Assembly (NCBI RefSeq): GCF_030272615.1
Contig: NC_081409.1
Coordinates: 875,676,594 to 875,740,593 of the forward strand
DNA from: Cryptomeria japonica
Taxonomy: Eukaryota > Streptophyta > Pinopsida > Cupressales > Cupressaceae
Reading direction: 5' to 3'
DNA length: 64,000 nucleotides
Numbering within the stretch: the first letter of the stretch is position 1; the number at the start of each line of letters is the position of its first letter. The notes under the pieces are model-generated. The model made no database searches and was not told where the DNA came from. It saw only the letters and a list, made by a program, of their open reading frames with translations. Below, one piece after another: positions 1-10,289 of the stretch. Position numbers and translations under genes: made by a program.

Positions 1-911
1 TAGTAGAAATGCAAACTCAAACTGACCTACCAGAGGTCACCATAAGCAAAGAGGTTACTCACACCGGTGGATTACATATCATTAAGGCAGTTGGTCAATC
101 ATCTGGTTCTTCACTAACAGAGGTATTGCTTGATTCAATTAAGAAAATAACTGATTGCAATGCACTTGCATATAAGGCAATTGATGTCACCATACCAATT
201 TTGAAGATGATTGCACCCAAGTGTAACATAGAAAATAAAGATTCTTTAAGTCAATTAGACACATTGTCTAAGTACATAACCGACAACCTACTAATAATTG
301 ATCAGATCAATGAGGAGACATTCAGAGAGAAAATAAATAAAGAGAAGGAAAAATTCTTTGAGGAGACAACAAAGAAGAGTAAGGAACATATTGATACATT
401 ATTACCGGCACTAGGGAAGACAATTTTGGACTTCAAGAAATTGTACAAAGATACATGTAAGACAAACATTTTGATAGAAGATATAGATACAGAGATCAGC
501 AAAGCATAGAAGGAAATCAATAATATTGCTGATAATTTAATAGGTTCATCAGACTCCATATCAGTAGTAGAACAGGAAATTACCAGCTATGAAGAGAAAA
601 TTGAAAAAATTGAAAAAGATAAGGAGAGATTAAAGTTTAAGGAAAAAGAACTGAAATGCAGACTAGGTCCTAAACTAGATATCCTCATCTCTTTAAGAAA
701 AGAGATTTTTGAGGCTCTTGTTCCAAGACTTAAGACACCGGAAGAGCAAATGCATATACTCACCAATACAATCCAAAGGATAGAAGAAGTACTAAAGGAT
801 AGTGAGAGGTTCTATAACAACCTAAATTTTGCATTAGCGGATCTATATCATATTGTAACCAACCGGTTACAGGGATCCAGACAGGAACTACACTCAAGTG
901 ACATTGAATGA
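1..911 (+). pseudogene. C-terminal part of ORF2-like coiled-coil protein (N1), one in-frame stop
   Basis: One frame runs from before the window (a Met codon lies at 9-11 but is probably internal) to a TGA at 909-911, broken only by a TAG at 507-509. The product is about 300 residues, highly charged and mostly predictable as helix, with several heptad-like stretches (for example residues 95-130 and 185-225). I recognise no enzyme motif, signal peptide or membrane span. Its only relative here is the minus-strand frame at 52909-53945 of N2, with the same order of motifs. The role is unknown. Its place between the body of the element and the polypurine tract is where some plant LTR elements carry an additional or envelope-like frame, but nothing here shows an envelope. 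Confidence 0.6.
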
Positions 912-1102
912 CAACCTTTGTCATTGATGCCAAAGGGGGAGTAGTAGAGGATGAGAAAAATGATTGACAGACGAGATAATCTCCTCAGGGGGAGCACACA
1001 GTTTTGGAGCACATAGTTTTGGTAAGATTTTTGGACAACACTTTTTGGATACAATTTTGGCTTTTTCTCATGAGTGTTTTCATCAATGCCAAAGGGGGAG
1101 AT
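912..1102 (+). promoter_or_regulatory. Repeated polypurine tracts before the 3' LTR (N1)
   Basis: Three G-rich purine runs lie in 190 bases: near 932-945 (GCCAAAGGGGGAGTAG), near 986-995 (CAGGGGGAGCA) and at 1086-1102 (GCCAAAGGGGGAGAT). The last abuts the LTR and is the likely primer for plus-strand synthesis. The phrase CATCAATGCC or CATTGATGCC precedes the first and last. The same organisation occurs before the 3' LTRs at 26384 and 51772. Multiple polypurine tracts are known from Sirevirus-type copia elements. Confidence 0.65.
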
Positions 1103-1855
1103 TGTTAGAAAATGCACACTCCAATGAGAAATTGTAGGTGATTGAACATATCCTCATTGATGGCAACCTTACAATCCTATGGCACCGGCATAGGCACTGA
1201 CACCGACACCGGTAGTGGCAAAGATGTTTACTGGCACCCCAACCGACAGGATTTTATTTTGTATTTAATTGTAAAATCTTTTTTGTAAAGCTAACAAGGT
1301 GAATTGTAAAAGGACTCATATAAGTATGAGATCTTGTAGATCATTTAAGAATGCAATGGATGTATGGAATGTAATAGGTAGATGCAAATATTAAGGTAGA
1401 TTATGGAATAAGGTTTATGGAAGTTGAATGAGCTTAAACCGGTATTGAACCTGGCATAGCAGATGCTTAACCGAAGCAGTACATGATATTGGATTTACAT
1501 AATCCATTTTTATAAGTTAGTGAGACTTCCCTTTTGCATTTAAGTAGTGAGCTTTAGGTAGTTGGCCTTCCTACATGTGGAGGCTCCTATTGTAAGTAAT
1601 ATTCACTTATTGTCCAGTGAGCAAATATTGTGGGTCACAAATCCCACCAAGATTTTTCCCACACTGGGTTTCCTCATTAAAAATATTGTGTTATGGTGTG
1701 CTTTCTATTTCGTGGTTATTAATCTTATTTACTGCATTATTTCTAGTTTATTGGTACACTATTTTGGCATGCAATTCATTTAATAAGTTAAGAAAATCCA
1801 TTAACCGATTAGATACTGATTCACCCCCCTCTCAGTATCTTTTAGAATCCTAACA
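1103..1855 (+). repeat. 3' LTR of N1 (family E)
   Basis: The LTR starts TGTTAG directly after the polypurine tract and ends CTAACA, a perfect 6-base inverted terminus, giving 753 bases. Near its 3' end it carries the C-run signature shared by most LTRs here (ACTGATTCACCCCCCTCTCA, 1816-1835), and near 1640-1665 the ACAAATCCCACCAAG block found in the others. It resembles the solo LTR at 30387-31216. Confidence 0.8.
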
Positions 1856-3157
1856 GATTAAGTGGCTAGATTATTTCATTCAAGATGAGATGTTGTTTAG
1901 TAGAAATTAGTTGTGTATACCTTCGAGCTTTGTAAGAGAAAATCTGATAAAGGAGAAGCATAATGGAGGATTAGCCAGACACTTTGGAGTAGATAAGACA
2001 ACAACCTTGGAAAGAGAATTACTTTTGGCCTTAGATTCATAAGGATGTCAAGAAATTTGTGCAAAGTTGTAGAATTTGTCAACTTGCAAAAGATAATAGT
2101 CAGAATGGCAGATTGTATAAGCCTTTGATAGTTTTGAAGAGACCTTAGGATCATGACATAAGCATGGATTTTATACTTGGATTGCCTAAGATATAGAGAG
2201 GAAATGATTCTATATTTGTGGTGGTGGATAGATTCTCAAATATGACACATTTCATACCTTGCAAGAAGAAAATAGATGTAGTATATGTTGCTGACCTATT
2301 TTTCAAGGAGGTGGTGAGATTGCATGGATTACCTAAGAGTATAGTTTTAGATAGAGACACTAAGTTTGTTGGACATTTTTGGAGAACATTTTGGAAAAAG
2401 ATGAAGATATATTTGAAGTTTAGTTCTAATTTTCACCCATAGACTGATGGACAGACAAAGGTAGTGAATAGAAGTTTGGGAAATTTGTTGAGATGCCTAG
2501 TTGGAGAGAAGACCGAAAGTTGGGACTTGATTCTTGCACAAGAAGAATTTGCCTACAATAATTCAATGAATGGGAGTACCAAAAGAACACCATTTGAGAT
2601 TGTTACTAGAGTACCCTAGAGGCATATTAAAACTGAGAGACATCAGTAATGAGGATAAACAAAGTGCAAAAGTAGAATTATTTGTAGAACAAATGAAGGC
2701 AGTACATATTCAGGTAAAACAACATTTGGAGGATATGAACAATAGATATAAGGATAAATCAGATGAAAAGAGGAGATATAAGGAATTTGAAGTTGGAGAT
2801 GAAGTGATGGTGTATTTGAGAAAAGAAAGATTCCCAGTTGGTACCTACAATAAGTTGAAGATGAGGAAGTTACCAAATACTTTGGGTATTTCACCTATAT
2901 TCAATATTGCAGACTTGTATTAGTATCATGAGGCATAATTTAATGAAGACAATGCAACAGACTTGGAGAAGTAGATACCCCAGAAGGTAGTGGACTATAT
3001 TGAAGAGATTTTAGATAGAAAAATTGGGCATAACACTCACAACAAGTAGTATAGAGAGTATCTTGTGAAGTGGAATGGTAGACTAGTTGAAGATTCATCA
3101 TGGATTTCTTAGGCTGAGGTGGACCATCTTGGTTTTCCTTTTGCCCCGACAAAGTGA
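1856..3157 (+). pseudogene. Chromovirus (Ty3/gypsy) integrase with C-terminal chromodomain, degenerate
   Basis: Conceptual translation gives, in order: an HHCC zinc-binding region (HNGG, HFG, then CRIC at about 1960-2085), the integrase core with aspartates in SMDF (about 2163) and in VLDRDTKF (about 2345), an HP-TDGQT-VVNR block near 2435-2470, then a basic C-terminal region. Finally comes a chromodomain at about 2990-3115 with YIEEILDRK and EYLVKWNG...EDSSW. Integrase joins element DNA to the chromosome; in chromoviruses the chromodomain directs it to heterochromatin. At least six stops and one frameshift near 2020 break it. The RT part is missing because N1 interrupts the element upstream. 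Confidence 0.85.
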
Positions 3158-3188
3158 GAAATTCACTTTTCAATCAATCCCAGATGTC

Positions 3189-3912
3189 TGATGCAAGAGC
3201 ATCCCTAGTTCTTGGCGATCTTGCATCAACCAAAAACATTTTCCTTTTAGTTTGTTTCTTGTTTTGCAGTTTCAGTATTTCCTTTAGCATTTCATTATGT
3301 TTTCTCACTAGATGTTGCAGAACTGGATTTCGTTCGTGGACATGTTCATCAATCTTATCCTTGGTCTATGGGATATTTGGATCTTTTTTTTGACAAATTA
3401 TCGCTTCTAGAGTATGGGATAGTATTCTTTCATCTGTATGGAATCCGTTTGGACCTATTTGTTGTTGGTGATTCTTGTGGATCTTTCCTATGGCTTGCAA
3501 AGCTTGATTTTGTCATTTCCAACATTCCTTGGTTTGTTTCTAACCTTCCTTTTGGGTCCACACATCATTCTATATTATTTTCAGAGGGATTCCTTGGTGG
3601 AGGTCGAGCTTGTGTTCTACACATTTCAATTTTTTCTTCAGTGTTTGTTCCTTCTTGTTCCAATGCAGATCATCTTGGAGCTTGTATTTCATATAAATCA
3701 TTATATTTGTGCAGAATCAATCAAGATAGGATATATCAAAGATAGAAGAATAATCATAAGATTGAGAGATTCAGAGTTGGCTTGCATTCTTGCTTGAGCC
3801 CAGATACTATGTAGTCAAGACTATGAGCCAAATTTGTGAGCCCAGATGTTATAGATAGTTTGTAATTGAATTATATGATATAACAAAGACTGATTTTGCA
3901 TTTCCTACATCA
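3189..3912 (+). repeat. Probable 3' LTR of the chromovirus
   Basis: It starts TGATGCAAGAGC shortly after the chromodomain stop and ends CTACATCA, so the termini TGATG/CATCA are inverted repeats over 724 bases. No second copy lies in the window and the usual polypurine tract is weak (a purine-rich stretch only at 3150-3160), so the limits are provisional. The long frames inside it look fortuitous. Confidence 0.5.
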
Positions 3913-4570
3913 CATTGTGTTGTTTGTGTTGTATTTTATTTTATGCACGATCCAGATTGTTCACTTTGAGGACCCTCCTAACCATGACTACACCATCACC
4001 ACAAACTCAAATCTATTTGCAAATCATTCACATACACTTCTCACACAATTCACTTCTCATCCATACTCAAGTCATCCATCTGCACCTCTTATATATGAGA
4101 TACAACATTGAAATACTAATCAAGAATCAACCAAAACATGATAAGAAATATTACATAAAATAAGCCACTTAATAGACCTAAAATAGTTAGATTGGTCCAC
4201 TCTAGGAGAAAGAGGGAACCAAACATATCATAATATATCATTCTAGGAATGATCCGACAATATGCACATACTAACATATAATCCAAGGGATGCTATAAAG
4301 CGTAATGTGTATATATGATCAACTAGTTATCCACATAACCACTTCCAATGCAAAATGCTCCATGCAAATCTCAACACACCAAGGTGAGACCGAAATAAAT
4401 ATCTCAACACATCTTCCAACATATATCTAGACCAAAATAACATGATCCACTAAACTACAATGCAATTAGCAACATATCAAGAGAGCACCAAAAGCATTTT
4501 GGACCACCCTGAATATAGGGTGACACAAACAACACCAAAAGAGTATGAAGACCAACATCCATCCAGGTAA
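3913..4570. other. Unassigned AT-rich sequence
   Basis: No coding signal, repeat pair or LTR terminus was recognised. It lies between the chromovirus LTR and the first half of dispersed repeat Y, and is probably old retroelement sequence. Confidence 0.4.
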
Positions 4571-4640
4571 CCAAGGTATTGGGATGTTTTTTGAATTTTT
4601 TTTCTACCATGGGTTTAAGGTTTATTTTTGCTATAATGTT
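4571..4640 (+). repeat. Dispersed repeat Y, left half of an interrupted copy
   Basis: These bases (ATTGGGAT, a T-rich run, CTACCATGGGTTTAAGG, GCTATAAT) match 48183-48245 closely. The continuation of the same repeat is found at 23016-23455. The 18.4 kb between the halves is therefore an insertion, mainly the Tat-type element. In the intact copy the repeat starts TGTTGGG, so it may be an old LTR. Confidence 0.6.
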
Positions 4641-7208
4641 AGATTCACGTCGCGTTCACCAAATGATGCTCTGCAAAAAGGGCAATGTTAGACTAAAACC
4701 TATGGTCGTATAACACACAAAAATACAAGAAACAAATACAAACGTTAGTGTTAATCAACCAAAAACTAGTCTAAGCAGGCATACCAAGAGATACACTAAA
4801 AACAAAGTAAAACATTTAACTATGAAAATAAATGCAAGAAGACATCTCCAAATGTCTTCTACCATTCTCATAGCTCCTCCTCCCTTGTTCCTCTCCTCTC
4901 CAAGTTCCAAATTAGTGTTGTAGACACTTAAAAATAATTATTTAATTATTTTTAATTCCTTGCATAATTAATTAATTAATTATGTTAATTCAAATTCCTC
5001 TCAATATTAATTAAATATAATTAAAATTGTCACTATAGCATATGATTGATTTATTTAATAAATCACTCCCTTTCTTTATTCTTCTAAAAAAATCAAATCC
5101 TCACAAATCTTCCTCTTAGCTAATTAATTTCAATTAATTAGTTAACCTACATGATTCCTACAAATCATCTTCTTAATTCATTCTTCTAGAAACTCCCTAA
5201 ACTCACTTAACATTATTCTTCTAATTTTTTATTCCCTCCACTCATTCTCTCTCCTAGTCAAATTCTCCTACAAATATTAATCCCGCCTAACTTTTCCTCT
5301 AATCCCCCTCCTAATGAGTCGTTAATGGTTAATCATCATGATTAGCCACAAAGTCAACTCTTTGTCCTTTTCATCCAGCCACTAGCTTTAAATGCTCTTT
5401 TCCTAGGTGAATGTAAGATTTTTGAAATCACACATTCCTCTAGGCATCCCCTCTCCCAAGGAATTTTTAATTCTTTTTTTATTCCTCCAATCCCCATGAT
5501 ATCCTTTTTTGGAGAATTTTTAATTCCTCCAATGCATCTTGTGGAGTGTGGAGATAAGAAATGTCTTTAAGGCATATTTCTTGGTCCCCACACCCTCTCT
5601 TGGACCTTGTGTGAGCTCACAAGTAAATCTTAGCCCTTCATCTTGAATTCATCCTAGCCATCCATTTCCCTCTCCTCTTCCTATAAAATAGGGCTCCATC
5701 CCTTCATTTAAACATCTTGAAATCCAGTAAGCTTATGCTGCCCTTTTGAGCCCAGAAAATCATCTTGGCAACTTGATCATCTCATCCTTATCATTTTTCA
5801 AATCCATTCCATTTGTGCACAACATTGGAGAGCCATCCACATCCAGCAATCAAAGGAGAACATCAAATGGAGCATTATCAAGGGGCGCCTTCACTTCATC
5901 AAGCTCAATCTGAAGGAGAAGGTAAAATAGCAAGGTGAAATGGTCTTTTAATGATATTTTAGCATTCTGCATGTTTATTTCATTATGTTTTGATCATTTC
6001 ACCTTCAAATCTATTTTCCCCTCTTCAAGTGTAGCTCTCAAAATCTTTTTGCACTATGGATGCCTTATGGAGGTTCAAGATAAAAAGATGATTAATCTAA
6101 AATGTTATGCAAGTATGAACAAAAACTAAAAATGAGAGATCATCTAATTAGCTAGTGTTGATTTTAATCCAAAAGAGTGAATATGACTAATTATGCTAAA
6201 ATGCTCTCTAAAATTCTCTATAACTTAGATGCATACAAGTTTTTCAGGATCTGGATTATGAAGAAATGGGCTCTATTTATAGGAAAAATGGAGCAATGGA
6301 TGGTTGAGATTGAGTAATCTCAACAAGGGTCAGGATTGAATGGTTTGAGATCCATGTGAGGGCTTTCAACCAAATCCCAAGATGACAAGTGTCAATATGA
6401 GATAGGTTGAGAGGAGAGGGAATAAGCATTAAATGCTTGACATGACCTAAGAGTTAATTTAGGAGTTAAGGTCAAGGTTGGGTTGAGTGAATAAATTATT
6501 TATTCAAAGAATAAAGCTTTTATCCAATGGATAAACTCTTGTGCAAAGGTAAAAGGGATAACCATCATCAAAGCGATATATGCTTGAGGAGACACATGAG
6601 TCACATGAGCGTTGAGTTAGGGGTTAACCATAAAAGGTAATGTAAGAGCCATAAATGGTTTGGAAGATTTTAGAGGTTAATTTGTTGAGCACACAAAACA
6701 TTTAATGCTTTTCAAAGACTTTGAAGTCTTTGAGAAGTGACTCCAAGTTGCTTAGGAATGTGACAATAATTAGGGGATGGATTAGGTTAATTCGGAAGGG
6801 TTTAGAAGAATCTAGAAGGGGGTAAGGATTGTGAGTGGGTTTGGTGGGTGAGGGAAAAGAGGATTTAATTAAAATAAAATTAATTTATTTCAATTTGTGG
6901 TTGCAACTTGCATTTGTAGGAAAATGCAAGTGGGGGGGATAAAATGATTTAAATAAATGTTTAATTTAATTTATTTAAAAAAGGAAAGAGGATTAAATTG
7001 AATAAATAGAATTTATTCATTTAATTGATTGTGAATTTTATTTTAATGGATTAATTAAAATAAATTGAATACATTATTTAATTAATAGGAGAATGTTTTG
7101 TAGGTGAATTAATTAAATGTTAATTTAATTAACTGATGGCTAGTGGATTTTTAATTAAATAAATAGCAAATATTCATTAAATAAAATGGACAGATTTATG
7201 TGACTACA
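4641..7208 (-). repeat. 3' LTR of the Tat element, split by a solo LTR
   Basis: On the minus strand the LTR starts TGTAGTCACATAAATC at 7208, directly after a polypurine tract. A TATA box (TATAAATAG, 6282-6273) lies about 930 bases in. Removing the solo LTR at 4919-6027 rejoins 6028 to 4918 with one copy of AGTGT. The first 130 bases (7208-7080) match 23015-22876, the remnant of the partner LTR. The far end is not resolved; it lies between about 4640 and 4760. Confidence 0.65.
4919..6027 (+). repeat. Solo LTR inside the Tat 3' LTR
   Basis: It starts TGTAGACACTTAAA, ends CCTCTTCA and is flanked by perfect 5-base duplications AGTGT (4914-4918 and 6028-6032). It carries a TATA box (CTATAAAATAGGG, 5681-5693), opposite in direction to the TATA box of the host LTR. 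No internal domain accompanies it. It shows the general plan of the host LTR (AATTAA-rich start, TATAAA, GGGCTCCA) but is a different family. Confidence 0.75.
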
Positions 7209-7222
7209 TTTGCCCCTCTTTG
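7209..7222 (-). promoter_or_regulatory. Polypurine tract of the Tat element
   Basis: The minus strand reads CAAAGAGGGGCAAA immediately before the LTR start TGTAG. This is the expected site and composition for the plus-strand primer, and it fixes both orientation and LTR boundary. Confidence 0.75.
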
Positions 7223-7739
7223 AGACGATGCAGTTTATCGTGTCATTTCAAAGAAAGAAAAATAGGTGTGAAAAAATGCCCCATAAATATTAATTTAATG
7301 GGTGGTATGCCCCCTCAAGAGATGCGCTGAAAAATTTCAAAAAATCGGGCAATCTCTTGAAAAAGAATGAAAATTGGTAGGGTGGTAGAAGAGAAGATTT
7401 TAGCAATGCTGGTGAAAAATAGAAGAAATCAGAGATAAACTGAAGAAATGGGAGGCTTGAGAAGTTCACGGGGACCATGGTAGTCAACGGGGGAAAATTA
7501 GGGTGACGACAAAGGGTATATGTGGGGAGCAAGGGGTGAAAACAAGCTCTTTTGCATTCGCGTCCATAGTGAAATTTGAGCTCTAGGAGTGACCTTTTGG
7601 AAGAGCAAGTAGTAGTCAGGATGTTGGTTCCCATAGTAGAGCACTGATTAGAGAAAGTTTGACGATTTCAGTGGCTAGACGACTACGAACCAGCGGTATG
7701 TGAATTTGAATTTTTGAATTTTATGCATTTTGATTTTTT

Positions 7740-8065
7740 TTTTGCTTAGTCCAAGTTGAGTCAACACAATAGTGCTAAAACTGTGTTTTGGCATTATTGT
7801 CAATTTAATTAGCGCTATTGTACTGCTATAGCACTATTGCATAGTGGTTTTAGCATCTTTGTCAAGTCTAGAGCTATGGTATAGCTACTTCAGTGTTGTT
7901 GTTTGTGTAGTGCTATTGAGGAGTTGATTGAGCGCTATTGTTGTGAAGTAGCCCTATGGTATAGTCAATGTAGCGCTATTAATGGTTTAGAGCTATTGCA
8001 TAGTTGATTTAGCGCGTTTGTGATAGTATTAGCGCTATTGTTTTCAAAATAGCGCTTATGTGTAG
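7740..8065 (+). repeat. Degenerate short repeats around AGCGCTATTG
   Basis: Within about 320 bases the core AGCGCTATTG, or a near variant (AGTGCTATTG, AGAGCTATTG, AGCCCTATGG, AGCACTATTG), recurs more than ten times. Spacing is irregular, 20-40 bases, and TTTAG, GTATAG or TGTAG lie between the cores. The core contains the palindrome AGCGCT. It lies between the Tat polypurine tract and the antisense frame, that is, in the element's 3' untranslated region. Tandem repeats there are known in Tat-lineage elements. A related cluster in the opposite direction lies at 22735-22876. Confidence 0.65.
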
Positions 8066-8205
8066 GAAGGTAGATGCCCTAGTGTGTTTGAAAAAGGATC
8101 TCCTGATGCCTAATGATGGATGGATGGAGATGTGAGGTGAGAGTTGTTTTGAACCATAGCAGCCCTAATGTGACTTAGGTCATTAGGAAAAATGCCTGTT
8201 GAAGT

Positions 8206-10240
8206 CTAGGTGTGCCATGATTGCTTACCTGTTGAGACCCGAAGATACTTGATCAAAGTATCTGTTGATATTCTAGGTTTAAACTTAAGAAAGTTTGAAA
8301 CAAAACAATTAATGATGATGGTTGATGCACACGTGGAGGAGGATCTACGCATCTTACAGATGCGCGAGAGGTATCCTGCCACACAAGTGTTGCGTGATTG
8401 TTTGAAAGAGGCCGAGGTGGATTGTATTGCAGCAACAGGCATGTATGACGTTATGTATATGCCCGTGATTCAGATGAATCATGGGTTGATCACAACATTG
8501 GCCGAGCGATGGCATAGTGAGACATGTACATTTCACTTGGCACAGGGGGAGATGTCAGTGACACTGGAGGATGTATGGCGCATCCTGCACATTCCTATTC
8601 GAGGAGAGCTAGTGAGCTATGACTAAGCCTGGGGGACATTAGCAGTGCAGAGATTTTTTGAGGAGGATGTCTTTAGTGATGATGGGTCAATAGCCTAGGA
8701 GGATATAGCAGCTTTATATAAGCCATTACTAGTAGTGCTATCAGGGATTGTTGGGGACTGCTTTGTCCAGATCGACGATCGCATGGAATTGTCGTTGGTT
8801 GGGGTCAGGTGATCGAGTAGATGATTACAAAGGGGACCCGATTTGCATGCGGACTGTGCGTGCTATCGCACTTATATCAGGATCTACATGAGGTAGCATA
8901 CCGAGGGAGGGACTGAATGGGAGTGGGTATCACACTACTACATATCTGGGCCTGGGAGCACTTACCAGTTACCCGACCAGTTAGTCTGAGATTCTAAGCA
9001 TTGGACCAGCCATATGTATACATGTATGGTGGTATGATGAGTTAGCCCCACCTGGGGAAGTTAGAGTGGTGGCGGTAGGAATTGAATGACTTGGATACAG
9101 TGATCTAGAGGTCGTATATTGAGTGTGAGCTATGGGAGGATGATGCAGAGGCATTGCCACATGTGTTCATCACATGATACCTCATTGGTAGGACAACCTA
9201 CAATGTGGAGAGACAGTTGCGTGGCAGGGTGTTGAGATAGTTTGGGCAGAGGCAGGGATTGCTTAGTGGTTTAGGAGAGTATGTATGGGTGGTCTGACAG
9301 AGGTACCTATGGGGGTCAATGCTACCATATGATCATGCATTGGTAGAGTTCTGCACTTTATAAGTGAGACCATGGTAGATGAGGCTGGGGGTTGTAGATG
9401 GTGGGGTATAAGAGGAGTATACGCAGTATATTGCGGCACATCCAATTCCATATTTTGAGGAGGATAGGGGATGGAGATGCAGGAGGAGAGGAGGTCACAG
9501 AGTAGTAGGTGGACGGGGGAGAGGGGATGGTGGTGGTGGGGATGGAGAAGGAGGAGGAGGGGGTGGAGGGTTTGAAGGAGGTGGAGGTGGGGGTGGTGGG
9601 TGATTACAGTGGAGAGGGAGAGGTGGGCAGCCATTGCGGCTATCTCAGGGACCTTTAATGCAGGGAGGCATGAGATTAGGTGGCAGGGATGCAAGTGAGG
9701 GACAGAAACCTATGGATATAGGGGAGGGAGGGACTGGAGAGGGAGCCACTCGAGAGGCACCTATGGATATGGGGGAGGGAGCTATAGGTGGAGATCTGTG
9801 GGACCATATGATATTATTCTTGCAGACGTGGCTCAAGGATATGCAGGCAGAGGTGGCAACTAGAGATGTGCAACTGTTTGCACAAGAGTCAGAGCTGACG
9901 GTGGTGTTGTAGGAAAGGGATGAGGCCGTGGAGAGATTTGCGGTGTTGCAGGAGTAGGAGCGCAGGGGCCTATTGGGGATGCTATGAGGGAGATGCGATG
10001 AGCACAAAAGGAGATAGATTATTGGTGGGGGTTATATGAGCAGGCAATGCCAACTAGTCAATGAGTACTTAGCTATTCACAGATGCGACGGGTGAGATCA
10101 GAGCGGTCTCAGAGGATGTAGAGCAGTGGGGGTGTGATGGGTCCTCCACAAAGAGATATCAGGTGGTGCAGGGACTAGTGGGGAAGCAGGTGGTGATGGT
10201 GGTGCAACATTCGATCAGAGTGGCATCTGAGAGAGCATTA
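8206..10240 (+). pseudogene. Plant-mobile-domain (PMD) protein frame, antisense to the Tat element
   Basis: The first open stretch (8210-8626) gives about 138 residues. They include a region around ERWHSETCTFHL and then MSVTLEDVWRILHIPI (near 8500-8600), which match the hallmark of the plant mobile domain (aminotransferase-like family PF10536). The frame then continues with stops at about 8624 and 8697 and several frameshifts. A segment near 9200-9260 reads VERQLRGRVLRxFGQRQG, also typical of the family. A glycine-rich run (9500-9600) and a coiled tail (to about 10240) follow. PMD proteins occur as host genes that silence transposons and as passengers in Ty3 elements. Here the position between pol and the 3' LTR points to a passenger. 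It is not functional. The start is uncertain. Confidence 0.7.
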
Positions 10241-10289
10241 TGCATGTTTTTACGTTGTCATTTTAGACTGTGTCTTGGTAGCTGATTTT

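Larger units (their letters stand above)
1..1855 (+). mobile_element. N1: 3' part of a pol-less LTR retrotransposon, entering from the left edge
   Basis: This is the 3' end of an LTR element whose body lies outside the window. It holds the tail of a reading frame (1-911), a spacer with three polypurine-like G runs, a polypurine tract at 1091-1102 and a complete LTR at 1103-1855. The frame is homologous to the C-terminal end of ORF2 of N2 (51772-59019): both carry an IEN motif followed by a leucine-rich helix, then a charged run leading to a PKLD or PRLD motif. The right flank is chromovirus integrase sequence, so N1 was inserted there. The left target duplicate is outside the window; the five bases GATTA at 1856-1860 would be its right copy. 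Confidence 0.75.

Noticed and set aside
1-911. Host coiled-coil gene
   Set aside because: Directly followed by polypurine tracts and an LTR, and homologous to a frame at the same place in N2.
3368-3797. Frames of 119-125 codons in the putative chromovirus LTR
   Set aside because: Hydrophobic products come from T-rich LTR sequence, two overlapping frames are open at once, and no domain is seen.
4919-7208. Single long LTR with palindromic ends (TGTAGACAC and TGTAGTCAC facing inward)
   Set aside because: Perfect AGTGT duplicates at 4914 and 6028 show a separate insertion; two opposed TATA boxes also argue for two LTRs.
7290-7634. Open frame of 114 codons on the minus strand
   Set aside because: No domain; lies across the polypurine side of the Tat 3' region and has composition of a chance frame.
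9263-10007. Two minus-strand frames of 143 and 120 codons with His/Pro- and Ser/Pro-rich products
   Set aside because: Mirror images of the glycine-rich tail of the antisense PMD frame on the other strand; the low-complexity composition explains their openness.
8206-10240. Host PMD gene (MAIN/MAIL type)
   Set aside because: Many stops and shifts, and the position between pol and the 3' LTR of a Tat element makes a passenger frame far more likely.
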